From positions 124,001 to 188,000 of the forward strand of contig NZ_BCTK01000015.1 in assembly GCF_001571245.1 (NCBI RefSeq): a DNA stretch of 64,000 nucleotides, read 5' to 3'. Made by a program: the position numbers and the translations under genes. The notes below the pieces were generated by a model. It ran no database searches, was not told the DNA's origin, and saw nothing but the letters and a program-made list of their open reading frames with translations. Shown one piece after another: positions 33,280-42,033 of the stretch (its first letter is position 1; each line of letters starts with the position of its first letter). The DNA comes from Achromobacter piechaudii NBRC 102461 (GTDB lineage Bacteria > Pseudomonadota > Gammaproteobacteria > Burkholderiales > Burkholderiaceae_B).

Positions 33280-34599
33280 ATGTCCGACCTTTCCTCCTCC
33301 CCCACCCCGATCCCGACGATGGCCGAAGCGCCCGCCCATCGCTGGAAGGTCCTGGCGGTGGGCGTCGCCGCCAACGCCGCGTTTTCCGCCGCGGCCGCCG
33401 GCCTGCCCACCACGGCGGTGTACCTGCGAGCGGGCTACCGCCTGGACAACGATCAGTTGGGGCTGGCGCTGGGCCTGATGGGCCTGGGCGTGGCCTTGTT
33501 TGAATTGCCCTGGGGCATCCTGACCGACCGCTGGGGCGAGCGTCCCGTGTTGCTGACCGGTTTGGGCGCGACCGCCGCCGCGCTGGCCTGGCTGGCGGCC
33601 TTCGCCTCGCCGGCCGGCAGCGTCGTGCCCAGCCTGTGGTTGTTGGCGGCCGGTCTGGTACTGGTGGGCGTGCTGGGCGGCAGCGTCAACGGCGCCAGCG
33701 GCCGGGCCGTGATGGCCTGGTTCGACGACAGCGAGCGCGGCTTGGCGATGAGTATCCGCCAGACCGCCGTGCCGCTGGGCGGGGGACTGGGCGCGCTGCT
33801 GCTGCCCTGGCTGGCGGCGCGGGCGGGGTTTGTGGCCGTTTTCGGCGTGCTGGCCGGGATGTGCGCGGCAGCGGCGCTGCTTGCCATCTGCTGGCTACGC
33901 GACCCCGCCCGGCCGCGCGCACCCGAGCCGGCTCGGACCCGCCCCGCCACGGCCGGCCCCTTGCGCGACGCACGGGTGTGGCGCGCGGCGGCGGCCATCG
34001 GGTTGATGTGCTGCCCGCAATTCGCGGTGCTGACCTTCGCCACGGTATTCCTGCACGATTTCAGCCAGGCCGGCATCGGCGTCTTGACCGCCGTGATGGT
34101 GACGGTGCAACTGGGCGCGATGGTGGCGCGCATCGCCAGCGGCAGATGGACCGATCGCCACGGCAATCGGCGCGTCTTCCTGCGCCGCTGCGCGCAGCTC
34201 AGTGCCGGGATGTTCGCGGCGCTTGCCTTGACCGCATGGCAGGTCGGCGGCGCGCCGACGACGATGGGCGCCGTCCTGGCCACCGCGGTCCTGCTGGCGG
34301 CGGCGGGCATTTGCGCCTCGGCCTGGCATGGCGTGGCGTACACCGAATTGGCGACACTTGCCGGCGCCAACCGCGCGGGCACGGCGCTGGGCATGGCGAA
34401 CAGCTGCGTCTATCTGGGCCTGTTCCTCACACCCGTCGCGCTGCCGCACGTGGTCGGGGCCAGCTCGTGGTCCATCGCCTGGCTGCTGGCAGGCCTCGCG
34501 ATGCTGGCCGCGTTGCCCTTGTTGCCGCGCGCAGCGGGTCGGCCGGCAGGCATTGCTACACCTGGAATTCCCGCGTCAGCCACGCCAGGAAAGCCTTGA
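33280..34599 (+). CDS. MFS transporter
   Basis: 439 residues, 12 membrane segments. Helix 1 region PAHRWKVLAVGVAANAAFSA, loop WGILTDRWGERPVLLTG (the MFS motif A) and the helix 5 stretch SIRQTAVPLGGGLGALLLP are characteristic of the CynX/NNP-like MFS branch. The substrate is unknown. It is divergent from a LysR gene. The last 44 bases, which encode a polar tail, overlap the convergent LysR gene. Confidence 0.88.
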   Translation: MSDLSSSPTPIPTMAEAPAHRWKVLAVGVAANAAFSAAAAGLPTTAVYLRAGYRLDNDQLGLALGLMGLGVALFELPWGILTDRWGERPVLLTGLGATAAALAWLAAFASPAGSVVPSLWLLAAGLVLVGVLGGSVNGASGRAVMAWFDDSERGLAMSIRQTAVPLGGGLGALLLPWLAARAGFVAVFGVLAGMCAAAALLAICWLRDPARPRAPEPARTRPATAGPLRDARVWRAAAAIGLMCCPQFAVLTFATVFLHDFSQAGIGVLTAVMVTVQLGAMVARIASGRWTDRHGNRRVFLRRCAQLSAGMFAALALTAWQVGGAPTTMGAVLATAVLLAAAGICASAWHGVAYTELATLAGANRAGTALGMANSCVYLGLFLTPVALPHVVGASSWSIAWLLAGLAMLAALPLLPRAAGRPAGIATPGIPASATPGKP

Positions 34600-35452
34600 C
34601 CGGGGGATGCCGTTCGCGGCCGGGCGCGCACAGCGCCGTATAGGCCGCGCCCGGCACGCGCACCGTTGGCAAATACGCGGCCAGGGTACCGGCCCGCACG
34701 CTATCGGACACCATGACGGAACTGGCCAGCACCACGCCCTGCCCCGCGATGGCGGCCTGAAGGGCGTAGTGCTCTTCGGCGTAGGCGTGCACCGCCGACG
34801 GTTCGCGCCAGCCGGGCAGGCCCGCCGCCTGGCACCAGGCCAGCCAACCCTGCTCATACAGATCGGAATCGCGCCAGCGCACGGTCACCAGCGCGGGCGC
34901 TTGCTTGCTGGCGTCCTTTTCCAACTGCGCGACGAAGGCCGGCGCGCCATAGACGCCAAACCACTCGGGCAAGGTGCACGCCGTGTGCAAGACGGGATAG
35001 TCCAGCCGGCTGTAGCGCACCGCCACGTCGACGCTGGCGTCCTGCAACAGGTCGACGGGCTCGGCGCTGGTTTGCAGGTTCAGCTGATATTGCGGAAACG
35101 CTACTCGGAAATGACCCAGGCGCGGCACCAGCCATAACGCGGCGAAGGAATGCGTGGTGGACAGCGTTAACGCGCCCGAGGCGGGCTCGGGGCGCAGGCC
35201 GTCCAGCGTCTGCGCGACGTCCAGCAACGCGCCATGCACGCTGATGAAAAGGCGCGCGCCCTTGTCGGTCAGGCGCACGCTGCGCGGGGCGCGCTCGAAC
35301 AGCGCAAATCCCACGTGCCGTTCAAGCGCCTTGATCTGGTGAGACACCGCCGTAGGCGTCACCGCCAATTCGGCTGCGGCCAGTTTGAAACTGCGCAGGC
35401 GGGCGGCGGCCTCGAAGGTGCGCAAGGCGGTGACCGGCAAGGTGGCGAACAT
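34556..35452 (-). CDS. LysR family regulator, GcvA-like
   Basis: 298 residues. LPVTALRTFEAAARLRSFKL, then AAAELAVTPTAVSHQIKALE and HVGFALFERAPRSVRLTDKG, is the GcvA-type LysR DNA-binding domain. It is divergent from an NADPH-dependent FMN reductase gene, with an inverted repeat in the spacer, and so is the likely regulator of that gene. Its 3' end overlaps the convergent MFS gene by 44 bases. Confidence 0.9.
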   Translation of the reverse strand: MFATLPVTALRTFEAAARLRSFKLAAAELAVTPTAVSHQIKALERHVGFALFERAPRSVRLTDKGARLFISVHGALLDVAQTLDGLRPEPASGALTLSTTHSFAALWLVPRLGHFRVAFPQYQLNLQTSAEPVDLLQDASVDVAVRYSRLDYPVLHTACTLPEWFGVYGAPAFVAQLEKDASKQAPALVTVRWRDSDLYEQGWLAWCQAAGLPGWREPSAVHAYAEEHYALQAAIAGQGVVLASSVMVSDSVRAGTLAAYLPTVRVPGAAYTALCAPGRERHPPVKAFLAWLTREFQV

Positions 35453-35470
35453 GGATTCCAGCGCTATATG

Positions 35471-35487
35471 GATGAAATGAATTCATC
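35471..35487. promoter_or_regulatory. Inverted repeat between lysR and FMN-reductase genes
   Basis: GATGAA-N5-TTCATC is a perfect interrupted dyad with a T-N11-A core, 18 bases upstream of the LysR start and 74 bases from the reductase start. A further TTCATC half-site lies at 35499-35504. It is a candidate LysR site. Confidence 0.6.
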
Positions 35488-35560
35488 TTAGAGCAGCATT
35501 CATCATTTGTCCGCCAGATAGTGAATTTCTATATTGACGACACCAACCCTTGGAGCCGTC

Positions 35561-36217
35561 ATGAATCAAAATCACTCATCTCAACACCTGCTGATCCTGG
35601 TGGGCAGCCCCCGCCGCGATGGCAACAGCGCAGCTTTGGGCGCAGCCGCGCAACGCGGCGCAGACGCTGCCGGGCTGTCCACCAAGCTGCTGTTCCTGGA
35701 CGACTACATCCAGGGCTTCCTGTCCGACCTGCGTACCAAGCCCGCGCCCGATGACCGCTATTCAGAGCTATTTCTGGAACACTTCCTGCCAGCGGACGGC
35801 GTGCTGATCTGCACGCCGATTTACTGGTACGGCATGTCGGCGCAGACCAAGGCGTTCTTTGACCGTTCGTTCAGCCACTATGCCGGCGCCGGGCCGGAGC
35901 CCGAACGCGTCAAGGCGTGCATGACGGGCAAGCGCCTGGGCCTTGCCGTGGCGTCCGAGGAAACCTACCCCGGCGCGGCGCTGGGCATCGTGCATCAGGT
36001 GCAGGAATTTGCGCGCTACACGCACTCGGATTTCGTGGGCTATGTGCATGGCGCAGGCAACCAGCGCGGGGAAATCGCGCAGGACCCGCGCCAACCGCTA
36101 CGCGCCGCCGAGCAGCTGGGCGCGTCGTTCTTTACGCGGAAGTATTCCGACTACCGCATCGAAACGCCGCGCTCCCATAACGTCTGGGCAGCAGCCGGCA
36201 GCGACGCGCCTGCGTGA
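35561..36217 (+). CDS. NAD(P)H-dependent FMN reductase / flavodoxin-like oxidoreductase
   Basis: 218 residues with a flavodoxin fold: LLILVGSPRRDGNSAALGAA is the phosphate-binding loop for FMN, LICTPIYWYGMSAQTKAFFD the second FMN-contacting motif. Enzymes of this type reduce quinones, azo compounds or FMN using NAD(P)H. The ATG at 35561 has GGAG about 7 bases upstream. The divergent GcvA-like regulator probably controls it. It is convergent with dadA, 37 bases apart. Confidence 0.85.
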   Translation: MNQNHSSQHLLILVGSPRRDGNSAALGAAAQRGADAAGLSTKLLFLDDYIQGFLSDLRTKPAPDDRYSELFLEHFLPADGVLICTPIYWYGMSAQTKAFFDRSFSHYAGAGPEPERVKACMTGKRLGLAVASEETYPGAALGIVHQVQEFARYTHSDFVGYVHGAGNQRGEIAQDPRQPLRAAEQLGASFFTRKYSDYRIETPRSHNVWAAAGSDAPA

Positions 36218-36254
36218 AGCGGCGAGCCTTGGAGGCAACGCCGCGGAGGCCTGA

Positions 36255-37502
36255 TCAAGGCCGGAACGGCGCAGGGTCCAGCGGCAATTCCAGACCGGCC
36301 ATCTGCGCCGTCAACAACGCCGCGCTGCCGCAAGCCAGCGTGAAGCCCAGCGCGCCCTGGCCGATGTTCAGCCACAGGTTGTCGGCGGCGTGGCTCTGCC
36401 CGATCAGCGGTTTGCCGGTAGGCGTGGCCGGCCGCAAGCCGGCCCACGGAATGGCCTGCGTCAGATCCAGCGCCGGAAACGCCTCGCGCACCTGGCGCTT
36501 GAGCAAGGCCACGCGCGCCGGATCGATGTCGGCGTTGGCGCTGCCGATATCGACCATGGCGGCAATGCGCAGCACCTTGCCCACGCGCGCATACACGATG
36601 CGCCGCTCGTAATCCGTCACACTGATGCGCGGGGCAACGCGGTCGTCGTCCGCCAAGGGCACGCTCAGGCTGTACCCCTTGAGCGGGTACAGCGGCACGT
36701 CATGGCCCAGCGGCTGGAGCAGCGCGCGCGTGCCGATGCCGGTCGCCAGCACCACGGCATCGGCCCCGACGTCGCCATGGCGCGTGTTCACCGCGACGAT
36801 GCGGCGGCCTTCCCGCTGCAACCCGGTCACGGGATTGGACATCGAGCATTCCACATTGCCCAGCGCTTGCAGGCGGTCGAACAGCCCTTCGGTGAACTGG
36901 CGGCAGTCGCCGGCCTCTTCGCTGGGGGTGTAGATCGCGCCGGCAAGATTGCTGCCCATGGCGGCCAGCGCCGGCTCCATCGCCAGCGTCTGGGCGGCGT
37001 CCAGCACCTGCTGCTCGGCGCCATGGCCCGCCTGGTAAGCCACCAGCGCACGCGCCTTGTCCAGCAAGGCCGCACTGCGATAGGCGATCAGCTTGCCATT
37101 TTTCAGATGGCCGAAATCCAGGTTTTCCTGATCCAGCAGCGTGTGCATGACGTCACGGCTCAGGTAGGACAGGCCCAGCAACTGCGCGGTCGAGGCCTTG
37201 GCCACCGACGCGCGGCAAGCCAGCGCAAATTGCAGGCACCAACGCCATTGATGAGGATCGAGCCGGGGCCGAAAGCGCAGCGGAGAGTCCTGGCGCAACA
37301 ACCAGCCGGGCACGCTGGGCAAGACGCCCGGGCCCGCCAGCGGCGCAACATAGCTGTAGCTCAGTTGCCCGCCGTTGGCGTAGCTGGACACCTCCGCGGG
37401 CCGGGCCTGGCTATCCACCAGCACCACATCATGACCCTGGCGCGCCAGGAAATAGGCGGACGTCACGCCGACCACGCCCGCACCGATTACGCAAACGCGC
37501 AT
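36255..37502 (-). CDS. dadA: D-amino acid dehydrogenase small subunit
   Basis: 415 residues of the DAO family. The FAD dinucleotide fold is at the N-terminus (VCVIGAGVVGVTSAYFLARQ), and SSYANGGQLSYSYVAPLAGP followed by LPSVPGWLLRQDSPLRF is typical of DadA. WAGLRPATPTGKPLIG near the end is the conserved FAD/substrate closing segment. It oxidises D-amino acids to 2-oxo acids and feeds electrons to the respiratory chain. The ATG at 37502 is chosen because upstream residues are not conserved and GAAGG lies just before it. It is 106 bases downstream of nsrR on the same strand, so read-through is possible. Confidence 0.92.
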   Translation of the reverse strand: MRVCVIGAGVVGVTSAYFLARQGHDVVLVDSQARPAEVSSYANGGQLSYSYVAPLAGPGVLPSVPGWLLRQDSPLRFRPRLDPHQWRWCLQFALACRASVAKASTAQLLGLSYLSRDVMHTLLDQENLDFGHLKNGKLIAYRSAALLDKARALVAYQAGHGAEQQVLDAAQTLAMEPALAAMGSNLAGAIYTPSEEAGDCRQFTEGLFDRLQALGNVECSMSNPVTGLQREGRRIVAVNTRHGDVGADAVVLATGIGTRALLQPLGHDVPLYPLKGYSLSVPLADDDRVAPRISVTDYERRIVYARVGKVLRIAAMVDIGSANADIDPARVALLKRQVREAFPALDLTQAIPWAGLRPATPTGKPLIGQSHAADNLWLNIGQGALGFTLACGSAALLTAQMAGLELPLDPAPFRP

Positions 37503-37608
37503 GCCTTCATCCAATAGAACAGGAAACTTCCCCATTCTGGAACGCGGGCGGGCGACGCGGCAAATGCCAAACGCCGCAGCATCCATAACCAAACATCATG
37601 GTTTGGGT

Positions 37609-38046
37609 TCAGGCGGCGCGATGCAGCTTGATGATCGCGGCGGCGGTGGGGTCGCGCACCAGGTCGGCCAGCGTGTAGCCGTTGAGCGCGTCATAGAAGG
37701 CGTTCAAGGTCTGGGCCAGCACGCCCGCCAGCCGGCAGGCGCCGTCCAGCGCACAGGGCGGTTCGTGGCAATCGATCAACGGACCTTGCTGTTCGAGTTC
37801 GCGGATCAGGTCGCCGACGCGATACGCGCAGGCGTCACGCGCAAGCCGCAAGCCGCCACCCTTGCCCCGCACGGTGCTGATCCAGCCGCGTTGCGACATG
37901 AAGTGCACCACTTTGACCAAATGATTGCGCGACACCTCGAAGCGCCCGGCGATTTCCGGGATGGTCACGGGGCTGGGCCGGTCGCGGCATTGCGTCAGGT
38001 ACATCAGGACGCGCAAGCCGAAGTCGGTGAATCGGGTCAGTTGCAT
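37609..38046 (-). CDS. nsrR: NsrR-type Rrf2 regulator (nitric oxide sensor)
   Basis: 145 residues, the NsrR length. The winged helix starts MQLTRFTDFGLRVLMYL, and the cluster-binding Cys are C93, C98 and C104 in IDCHEPPCALDGACRL, the spacing of NsrR. It carries an iron-sulfur cluster that reacts with NO and relieves repression. It follows hmp by 58 bases on the same strand, and the promoter of hmp carries an NsrR-like box, so the operon is probably autoregulated. Confidence 0.94.
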   Translation of the reverse strand: MQLTRFTDFGLRVLMYLTQCRDRPSPVTIPEIAGRFEVSRNHLVKVVHFMSQRGWISTVRGKGGGLRLARDACAYRVGDLIRELEQQGPLIDCHEPPCALDGACRLAGVLAQTLNAFYDALNGYTLADLVRDPTAAAIIKLHRAA

Positions 38047-38104
38047 GGCGGGGTGGGAGGGTGACCGGGCGGCCCGGCAAGTTCAGGCCGCCAGGATACA
38101 CCGC

Positions 38105-39322
38105 TCAGGCGGGCGCGCCGCCGGTGCCAAAGGCTTCCGCGTGGATACGCGCGGGCGCAACGCCCAGCTCCAGCAAGGCCGCGCGTTGCGCAGCCATGAA
38201 AGGCGCGGGGCCGCACAGGTAGTAGTCGGCATCCGGCACGATGGCCTCGTCCGAAATGGCGCGCAAGTCCACGCGGCCACGGTGGTCGTAGTCTTCGCCG
38301 GCCTTGTCGGCGTGGCCGACCTCTTCATAGAAGACCGCCTTGCGCACGTTGCCGCGCTCGGCCGCGATGCGGTTCACATGGTCGCGCATGGCGTGCACCG
38401 AACGGTTGCGACAGCCATGCACGAAGCGGATCTGGCGCTTGTCATCGGTGCGCACCAGATGGTTCAGCATGGACACCATCGGCGTCAGGCCCACGCCGCC
38501 ACTCAGCAACACCACCGGCGCGTCGCTATCTTCATTCAGATAGAAGTCGCCCTGCGGCGGCGCCACGTCCAACACGTCGCCCTCTTGCAGGCGGTCGTGC
38601 AAGGTGTTGGACACGCGGCCGGCCGGCGTCTGGTCGCCCGCGAGTTCACGCTTGACCGAAATACGCAGGCGATCCTGGCCGGGCGCGTCCGACAAGCTGT
38701 ATTGGCGCGGTTGCATCAGGCCCAGTTCGGGCACGTAGACCCGCACGGACAGGTATTGACCCGGCCGGTACTCGGGCACTGCGCCACCATCGGAAGGCGC
38801 CAGATAGAACGACGTGATTTCCGCGCTTTCCGCCTGCTTGCCCACAACGCGGAACGTGCGCCATCCCGTCCAGCCGCCCGGCTTGGCCGCCGATTCCGCG
38901 TACAGGCGCGATTCTTCGGCAATCAACAGGTCGGCCAGTTGCCCATAAGCCGCCGCCCACGCATCCACCAGCTCGTCGGTCGCGGCCTCACCCAGCACTT
39001 CGCGGATGGAAGCCAGCAAATGCTTGCCCACGATGGCGTAATGCTCGGCGCGGATGCCCAGGCTGACATGCTTGTGCACGATGCGCGTCACCACGGGGGC
39101 CAGCACCGACGGGTCGTCGATGTGTTCCGCATACGCCGTCACCGCGCCCGCCAGCGCGTGCTGCTGCTGCCCGCCGGCCTGATGGCCCTGGTTGAAGACG
39201 TGCTTGAGTTCGGGATTGTGTTCGAACATGCGCGCATAGAAATGGCGCGTCAACGCCACGCCATGGGTTTTCAGGACAGGGGCCGTGGCTTTGACCAGCG
39301 CGCGGACTTCGGGGCTCAACAT
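38105..39322 (-). CDS. hmp: Flavohemoprotein, nitric oxide dioxygenase
   Basis: 405 residues in three domains: globin (1-140), FAD (about 150-255) and NAD (about 260-400). Haem pocket residues match characterised Hmp: Tyr29, Gln53 and proximal His85 in RIVHKHVSLGI. The FAD site is in RQYSLSDAPG and the NAD site in LLSGGVGLTPM. It converts NO and O2 to nitrate at the expense of NAD(P)H. A GGAG precedes the ATG. Its regulator gene nsrR follows directly, and an NsrR box overlaps the probable -10 element. Confidence 0.97.
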   Translation of the reverse strand: MLSPEVRALVKATAPVLKTHGVALTRHFYARMFEHNPELKHVFNQGHQAGGQQQHALAGAVTAYAEHIDDPSVLAPVVTRIVHKHVSLGIRAEHYAIVGKHLLASIREVLGEAATDELVDAWAAAYGQLADLLIAEESRLYAESAAKPGGWTGWRTFRVVGKQAESAEITSFYLAPSDGGAVPEYRPGQYLSVRVYVPELGLMQPRQYSLSDAPGQDRLRISVKRELAGDQTPAGRVSNTLHDRLQEGDVLDVAPPQGDFYLNEDSDAPVVLLSGGVGLTPMVSMLNHLVRTDDKRQIRFVHGCRNRSVHAMRDHVNRIAAERGNVRKAVFYEEVGHADKAGEDYDHRGRVDLRAISDEAIVPDADYYLCGPAPFMAAQRAALLELGVAPARIHAEAFGTGGAPA

Positions 39323-39358
39323 CTTGCTGCTCCTTCAATTGCGATCGTGCTCGCTTTA

Positions 39359-39399
39359 AACATGTATGGATAATACATCTTTAACTGCGAAGGTCTCAA
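39359..39399 (-). promoter_or_regulatory. hmp promoter with overlapping NsrR box
   Basis: On the minus strand the -35 is TTGAGA (39394-39399), the spacer 18 bases and the -10 TATTAT (39370-39375), predicting a start near 39363. A 23-base dyad at 39359-39381 reads AAGATGTATTA, one base, CCATACATGTT; it agrees with the NsrR 11-1-11 consensus at most positions. Binding would cover the -10 element, so NsrR should repress hmp until NO is present. The -35 lies 13 bases from the end of the upstream PPTase gene. Confidence 0.82.
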
Positions 39400-39411
39400 T
39401 TCACGTCCGAT

Positions 39412-40050
39412 TCAATCGATATCGCGTAGCCATTCGCCAACAAGTGTGAGCGCTGGCAAGGCGCATCCCGCACCGCCCCGCCATCTTGGATACGTTGTGT
39501 CGCGCAAGGGGGCTTGCCAGACCATGGACGCCATCCATGCGTCCCCCACTTGCCAACTGCACGCGCGCCACCGGCCGGGCGGCGCGCGTAGCTGCCACTG
39601 GCCATCCTCGTCCGCATGCAGGCCGACCTTCGCCATATCCGCAGGGAAATCCAATGCGGCGGCCTTGATGAAGGCCTCTTTCAATGTCCACAACAGATAG
39701 AAGTGCCGGGCCTGGGCGGGGCCGTTCAGCGCAGCAAGCGCGGCAGCCTCTTCCGAGGAACACACCCAGGCCGCCAGCGCCGCGTAGTCGCGAGGGCGCA
39801 TGCGTTCAAGGTCGGCACCCAGGCCCCAGCCGGCGGGCGCACGGGCGCAGATGGCGTGGCCGCCGCTGTGGCTCAGGGACGTCACCCCACCCGGCGACGT
39901 GGATTGACGCACGTCGTGAAGCAAGGCGCGGCTGACCTGGAAGTCCTGCTGCGCCTTGGGGCCGGATCGCGCCGCTGCGCGTATCGCGTCATCGGCGGAC
40001 AGATCATTCACCTGATAACGAGCGGCTGCGCCTTTGTGCGCCCAATACAT
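39412..40050 (-). CDS. 4'-phosphopantetheinyl transferase
   Basis: 212 residues of the Sfp/AcpT group. The magnesium motif is LGADLERMRP (about 77-86) and the second signature WTLKEAFIKAA (about 121-131) carries the invariant W-x-x-K-E-A-x-x-K. It attaches phosphopantetheine from CoA to acyl carrier proteins. The divergent aryl polyene operon, 135 bases away, encodes two carrier proteins that need this modification, so this is probably its dedicated activator. The ATG at 40050 has AGGA about 8 bases upstream; an in-frame ATG at 40113 would reach into the intergenic promoter region. Confidence 0.88.
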   Translation of the reverse strand: MYWAHKGAAARYQVNDLSADDAIRAAARSGPKAQQDFQVSRALLHDVRQSTSPGGVTSLSHSGGHAICARAPAGWGLGADLERMRPRDYAALAAWVCSSEEAAALAALNGPAQARHFYLLWTLKEAFIKAAALDFPADMAKVGLHADEDGQWQLRAPPGRWRACSWQVGDAWMASMVWQAPLRDTTYPRWRGGAGCALPALTLVGEWLRDID

Positions 40051-40171
40051 GAATAGTTCCTGAATTTCCACGGCAACAAGTAACCAATTACACTTAGTAA
40101 GCGACTCATTCACTGTGCCCGGGCGGACACAAAGTTACTACTAAAAACAAATTCCACGGACTTCGACATAG

Positions 40172-40177
40172 TAGAAT
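40172..40177 (+). promoter_or_regulatory. Possible -10 element of the aryl polyene operon
   Basis: TAGAAT matches the -10 consensus at five of six positions and lies 8 bases before the apeC ATG. No good -35 is visible at 16-18 bases. If used, the mRNA would be almost leaderless; no Shine-Dalgarno precedes the ATG, which is consistent with that. The spacer 40051-40185 is much richer in A+T than the flanking genes and also contains AGTAAC/GTTACT repeats. Confidence 0.35.
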
Positions 40178-40185
40178 CGCGCGCT

Positions 40186-40914
40186 ATGTTGACGTTCTCA
40201 ATCGCGCAATGGCAAGGTTGGACGCAAGGAATGGAGTCGCCCGAGGACTGGTTTTATTGGGCGCAACACCCTTATTGTCCGCTTGACGCCTCGCGCGCGC
40301 CTCGCCTGGATTTCCTGCCTCCGATGCAACGCCGCCGGCTCAGCCCGCTGGCCCGCGCCGTATTCGAGTGCGCGTGGCCGCTGGCGGCCGAGCGTCCGGC
40401 GATGCCGTTCGTGTTTGCCTCCCGGCATGGCGAAACCACCCGCAACTTCGGTCTGCTGCAAGCCTTGGCGGCGGACGAACCCCTGTCGCCCACTGCATTC
40501 GGCCTGTCGGTGCACAACGGCATTGCCGCGCAGTGGTCGATCATACGCCGCGAGACCACCGAATCCATCGCGCTATCGGTCGACGACGACGGCCTGGAAC
40601 ACGCCTTTATCGAAGGCGCGCTGCTGCTGGACCAGGGCCATGACGACGTGCTGGTCGTGCTGGCCGAAGAACGTCCTCCCGCGCCCTACTCCCCCTGGAT
40701 CGACGACGTGCCCTACACCTACGCCGCCGCGTTTCATCTGCGCGCTGGCTCGGACTGGTCGCTGTCCATGTCGAGCGCCGCGCCAGCCGCTGAGGCCAGC
40801 AACGAACCGGTCTGGCCCAACCCCTTGAACCTGATGCGACACCTGGCGCTGCGCACGCCCTCGTGGGCGCACGGCAACGGCGCCCGCCGCTGGACCTGGA
40901 CCCGCAACGCATGA
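40186..40914 (+). CDS. apeC: Aryl polyene chain-length factor (beta-ketoacyl synthase-like)
   Basis: 242 residues matching the beta-ketoacyl synthase N-terminal domain 2 group. The N-terminus FSIAQWQGWTQGMESPEDWF and the block FVFASRHGETTRNFGLLQAL are typical; there is no active-site Cys, as expected of a chain-length factor that pairs with the ketosynthase ApeO. It is the first gene of the operon and ends in a 4-base overlap (ATGA) with apeD. An internal ATG at 40231 is possible, but it would remove the conserved first strand. Confidence 0.85.
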   Translation: MLTFSIAQWQGWTQGMESPEDWFYWAQHPYCPLDASRAPRLDFLPPMQRRRLSPLARAVFECAWPLAAERPAMPFVFASRHGETTRNFGLLQALAADEPLSPTAFGLSVHNGIAAQWSIIRRETTESIALSVDDDGLEHAFIEGALLLDQGHDDVLVVLAEERPPAPYSPWIDDVPYTYAAAFHLRAGSDWSLSMSSAAPAAEASNEPVWPNPLNLMRHLALRTPSWAHGNGARRWTWTRNA

Positions 40915-41750
40915 CAAGCACGACGCAACCCCGCCAGGATTTCTGGCTATGGCGCCTCGTCGCCACCGGCATGGCTTTCACGATGTTCGGCCTGGGCGGC
41001 GTGCTGCTGCGCGTGCTGGTCTTTCCGCCGCAGCGCCTGCTGCCGGGCGGCCGGATCGAACGGCAGCGGCGCGCGCGCTGGGCATTGAACGGCACGTTTC
41101 GGCTGTTCATCCGGTTCATGGTGCGGGTCGGCATCCTGACCGTCGAATTCAAGGGCGCCGAACGGCTGGGCAAACCGGGGCAGATGATCCTGGCCAATCA
41201 CCCGTCGCTGCTCGACGTCGTGTTCCTGGTGGGACATGTCAAGAACGCCAACTGCATCGTCAAGCACGGCCTGGCGACCAACCCGTTCACGCGCGGCCCC
41301 GTCGCCAACGCGGGCTACATCACGAACGACGAGAGCTTCGACATGTTCGACCGCGCCGCCGACGTGCTGCGCAACGGCGAAACGCTGATCGTCTTTCCCG
41401 AGGGCACGCGCACCCCGCCCGACGCCTTGCCGCAGTTCCATCGCGGGGCTTGCGCCATCGCGTTGCGCGGCGCGCGCATCGTCACGCCCGTAGTCATACA
41501 GATGAATCCGCGCAGCCTGACCAAAGGCGAACCGTGGTATCGCATTCCGGCGCGCCGCATGCGTTATGTGATCCAGGTGGGCGAGGACATCGACCCCACC
41601 GTCTGGAGCAGCGCGCACCCGCTGCCCGCCGCCGGCCGCAAGATGAATGCCTGGCTGCATGCCTATTTCGAAGCCGAACTGGCGCGCTCCGCGCCGGCCG
41701 GCGCTGTCATGAACGAACACGCCACCCCGATCGGTGGCAACGGAGTCTAA
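40911..41750 (+). CDS. apeD: Lysophospholipid acyltransferase family protein
   Basis: 279 residues: one N-terminal membrane helix (about 17-38), then the PlsC-type motif H-x4-D as NHPSLLD (H97, D102) and FPEGTRTPPD (about 165-174). It probably acylates the glycerol or sugar part to which the polyene is attached, at the inner membrane. The start overlaps apeC (ATGA); five bases separate its stop from the first acyl carrier protein gene. A second, LpxL-like acyltransferase (apeK) lies later in the operon. Confidence 0.88.
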   Translation: MTSTTQPRQDFWLWRLVATGMAFTMFGLGGVLLRVLVFPPQRLLPGGRIERQRRARWALNGTFRLFIRFMVRVGILTVEFKGAERLGKPGQMILANHPSLLDVVFLVGHVKNANCIVKHGLATNPFTRGPVANAGYITNDESFDMFDRAADVLRNGETLIVFPEGTRTPPDALPQFHRGACAIALRGARIVTPVVIQMNPRSLTKGEPWYRIPARRMRYVIQVGEDIDPTVWSSAHPLPAAGRKMNAWLHAYFEAELARSAPAGAVMNEHATPIGGNGV

Positions 41751-41755
41751 GCGGG

Positions 41756-42016
41756 ATGAATCAATTGGAACTTGAGCTCAAGACGCTCGTCATCGAATCG
41801 CTGGGGCTGGAAGACATCACCCCCGACGACATCGCGTCCGACGCGCCGCTCTTTGGCGACGGACTTGGGCTGGATTCGGTGGATGCGCTGGAGCTGGGCC
41901 TGGCGCTGCAAAAGCGCTACAGCATCGCCATCGACCCGGAAACGCGCAACATGCGCGAGCATTTCACCAGCATCAGCACCCTAGCGGCCTTCGTCACCGC
42001 GCAGCGGCGCGCCTGA
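41756..42016 (+). CDS. apeE: Acyl carrier protein 1
   Basis: 86 residues; the phosphopantetheine site is Ser41 in GLGLDSVDALEL. Carries the growing aryl polyene chain as a thioester. The N-terminus MNQLELELKTLVIESLGLED is acidic, as usual. It lies 5 bases after apeD and 17 bases before the second carrier protein. It is the better conserved of the two carrier proteins, having the D-S-V-D-A-L-E-L motif of type II PKS carriers. Confidence 0.9.
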   Translation: MNQLELELKTLVIESLGLEDITPDDIASDAPLFGDGLGLDSVDALELGLALQKRYSIAIDPETRNMREHFTSISTLAAFVTAQRRA

Positions 42017-42033
42017 CAAGAATGGAGTCCACC

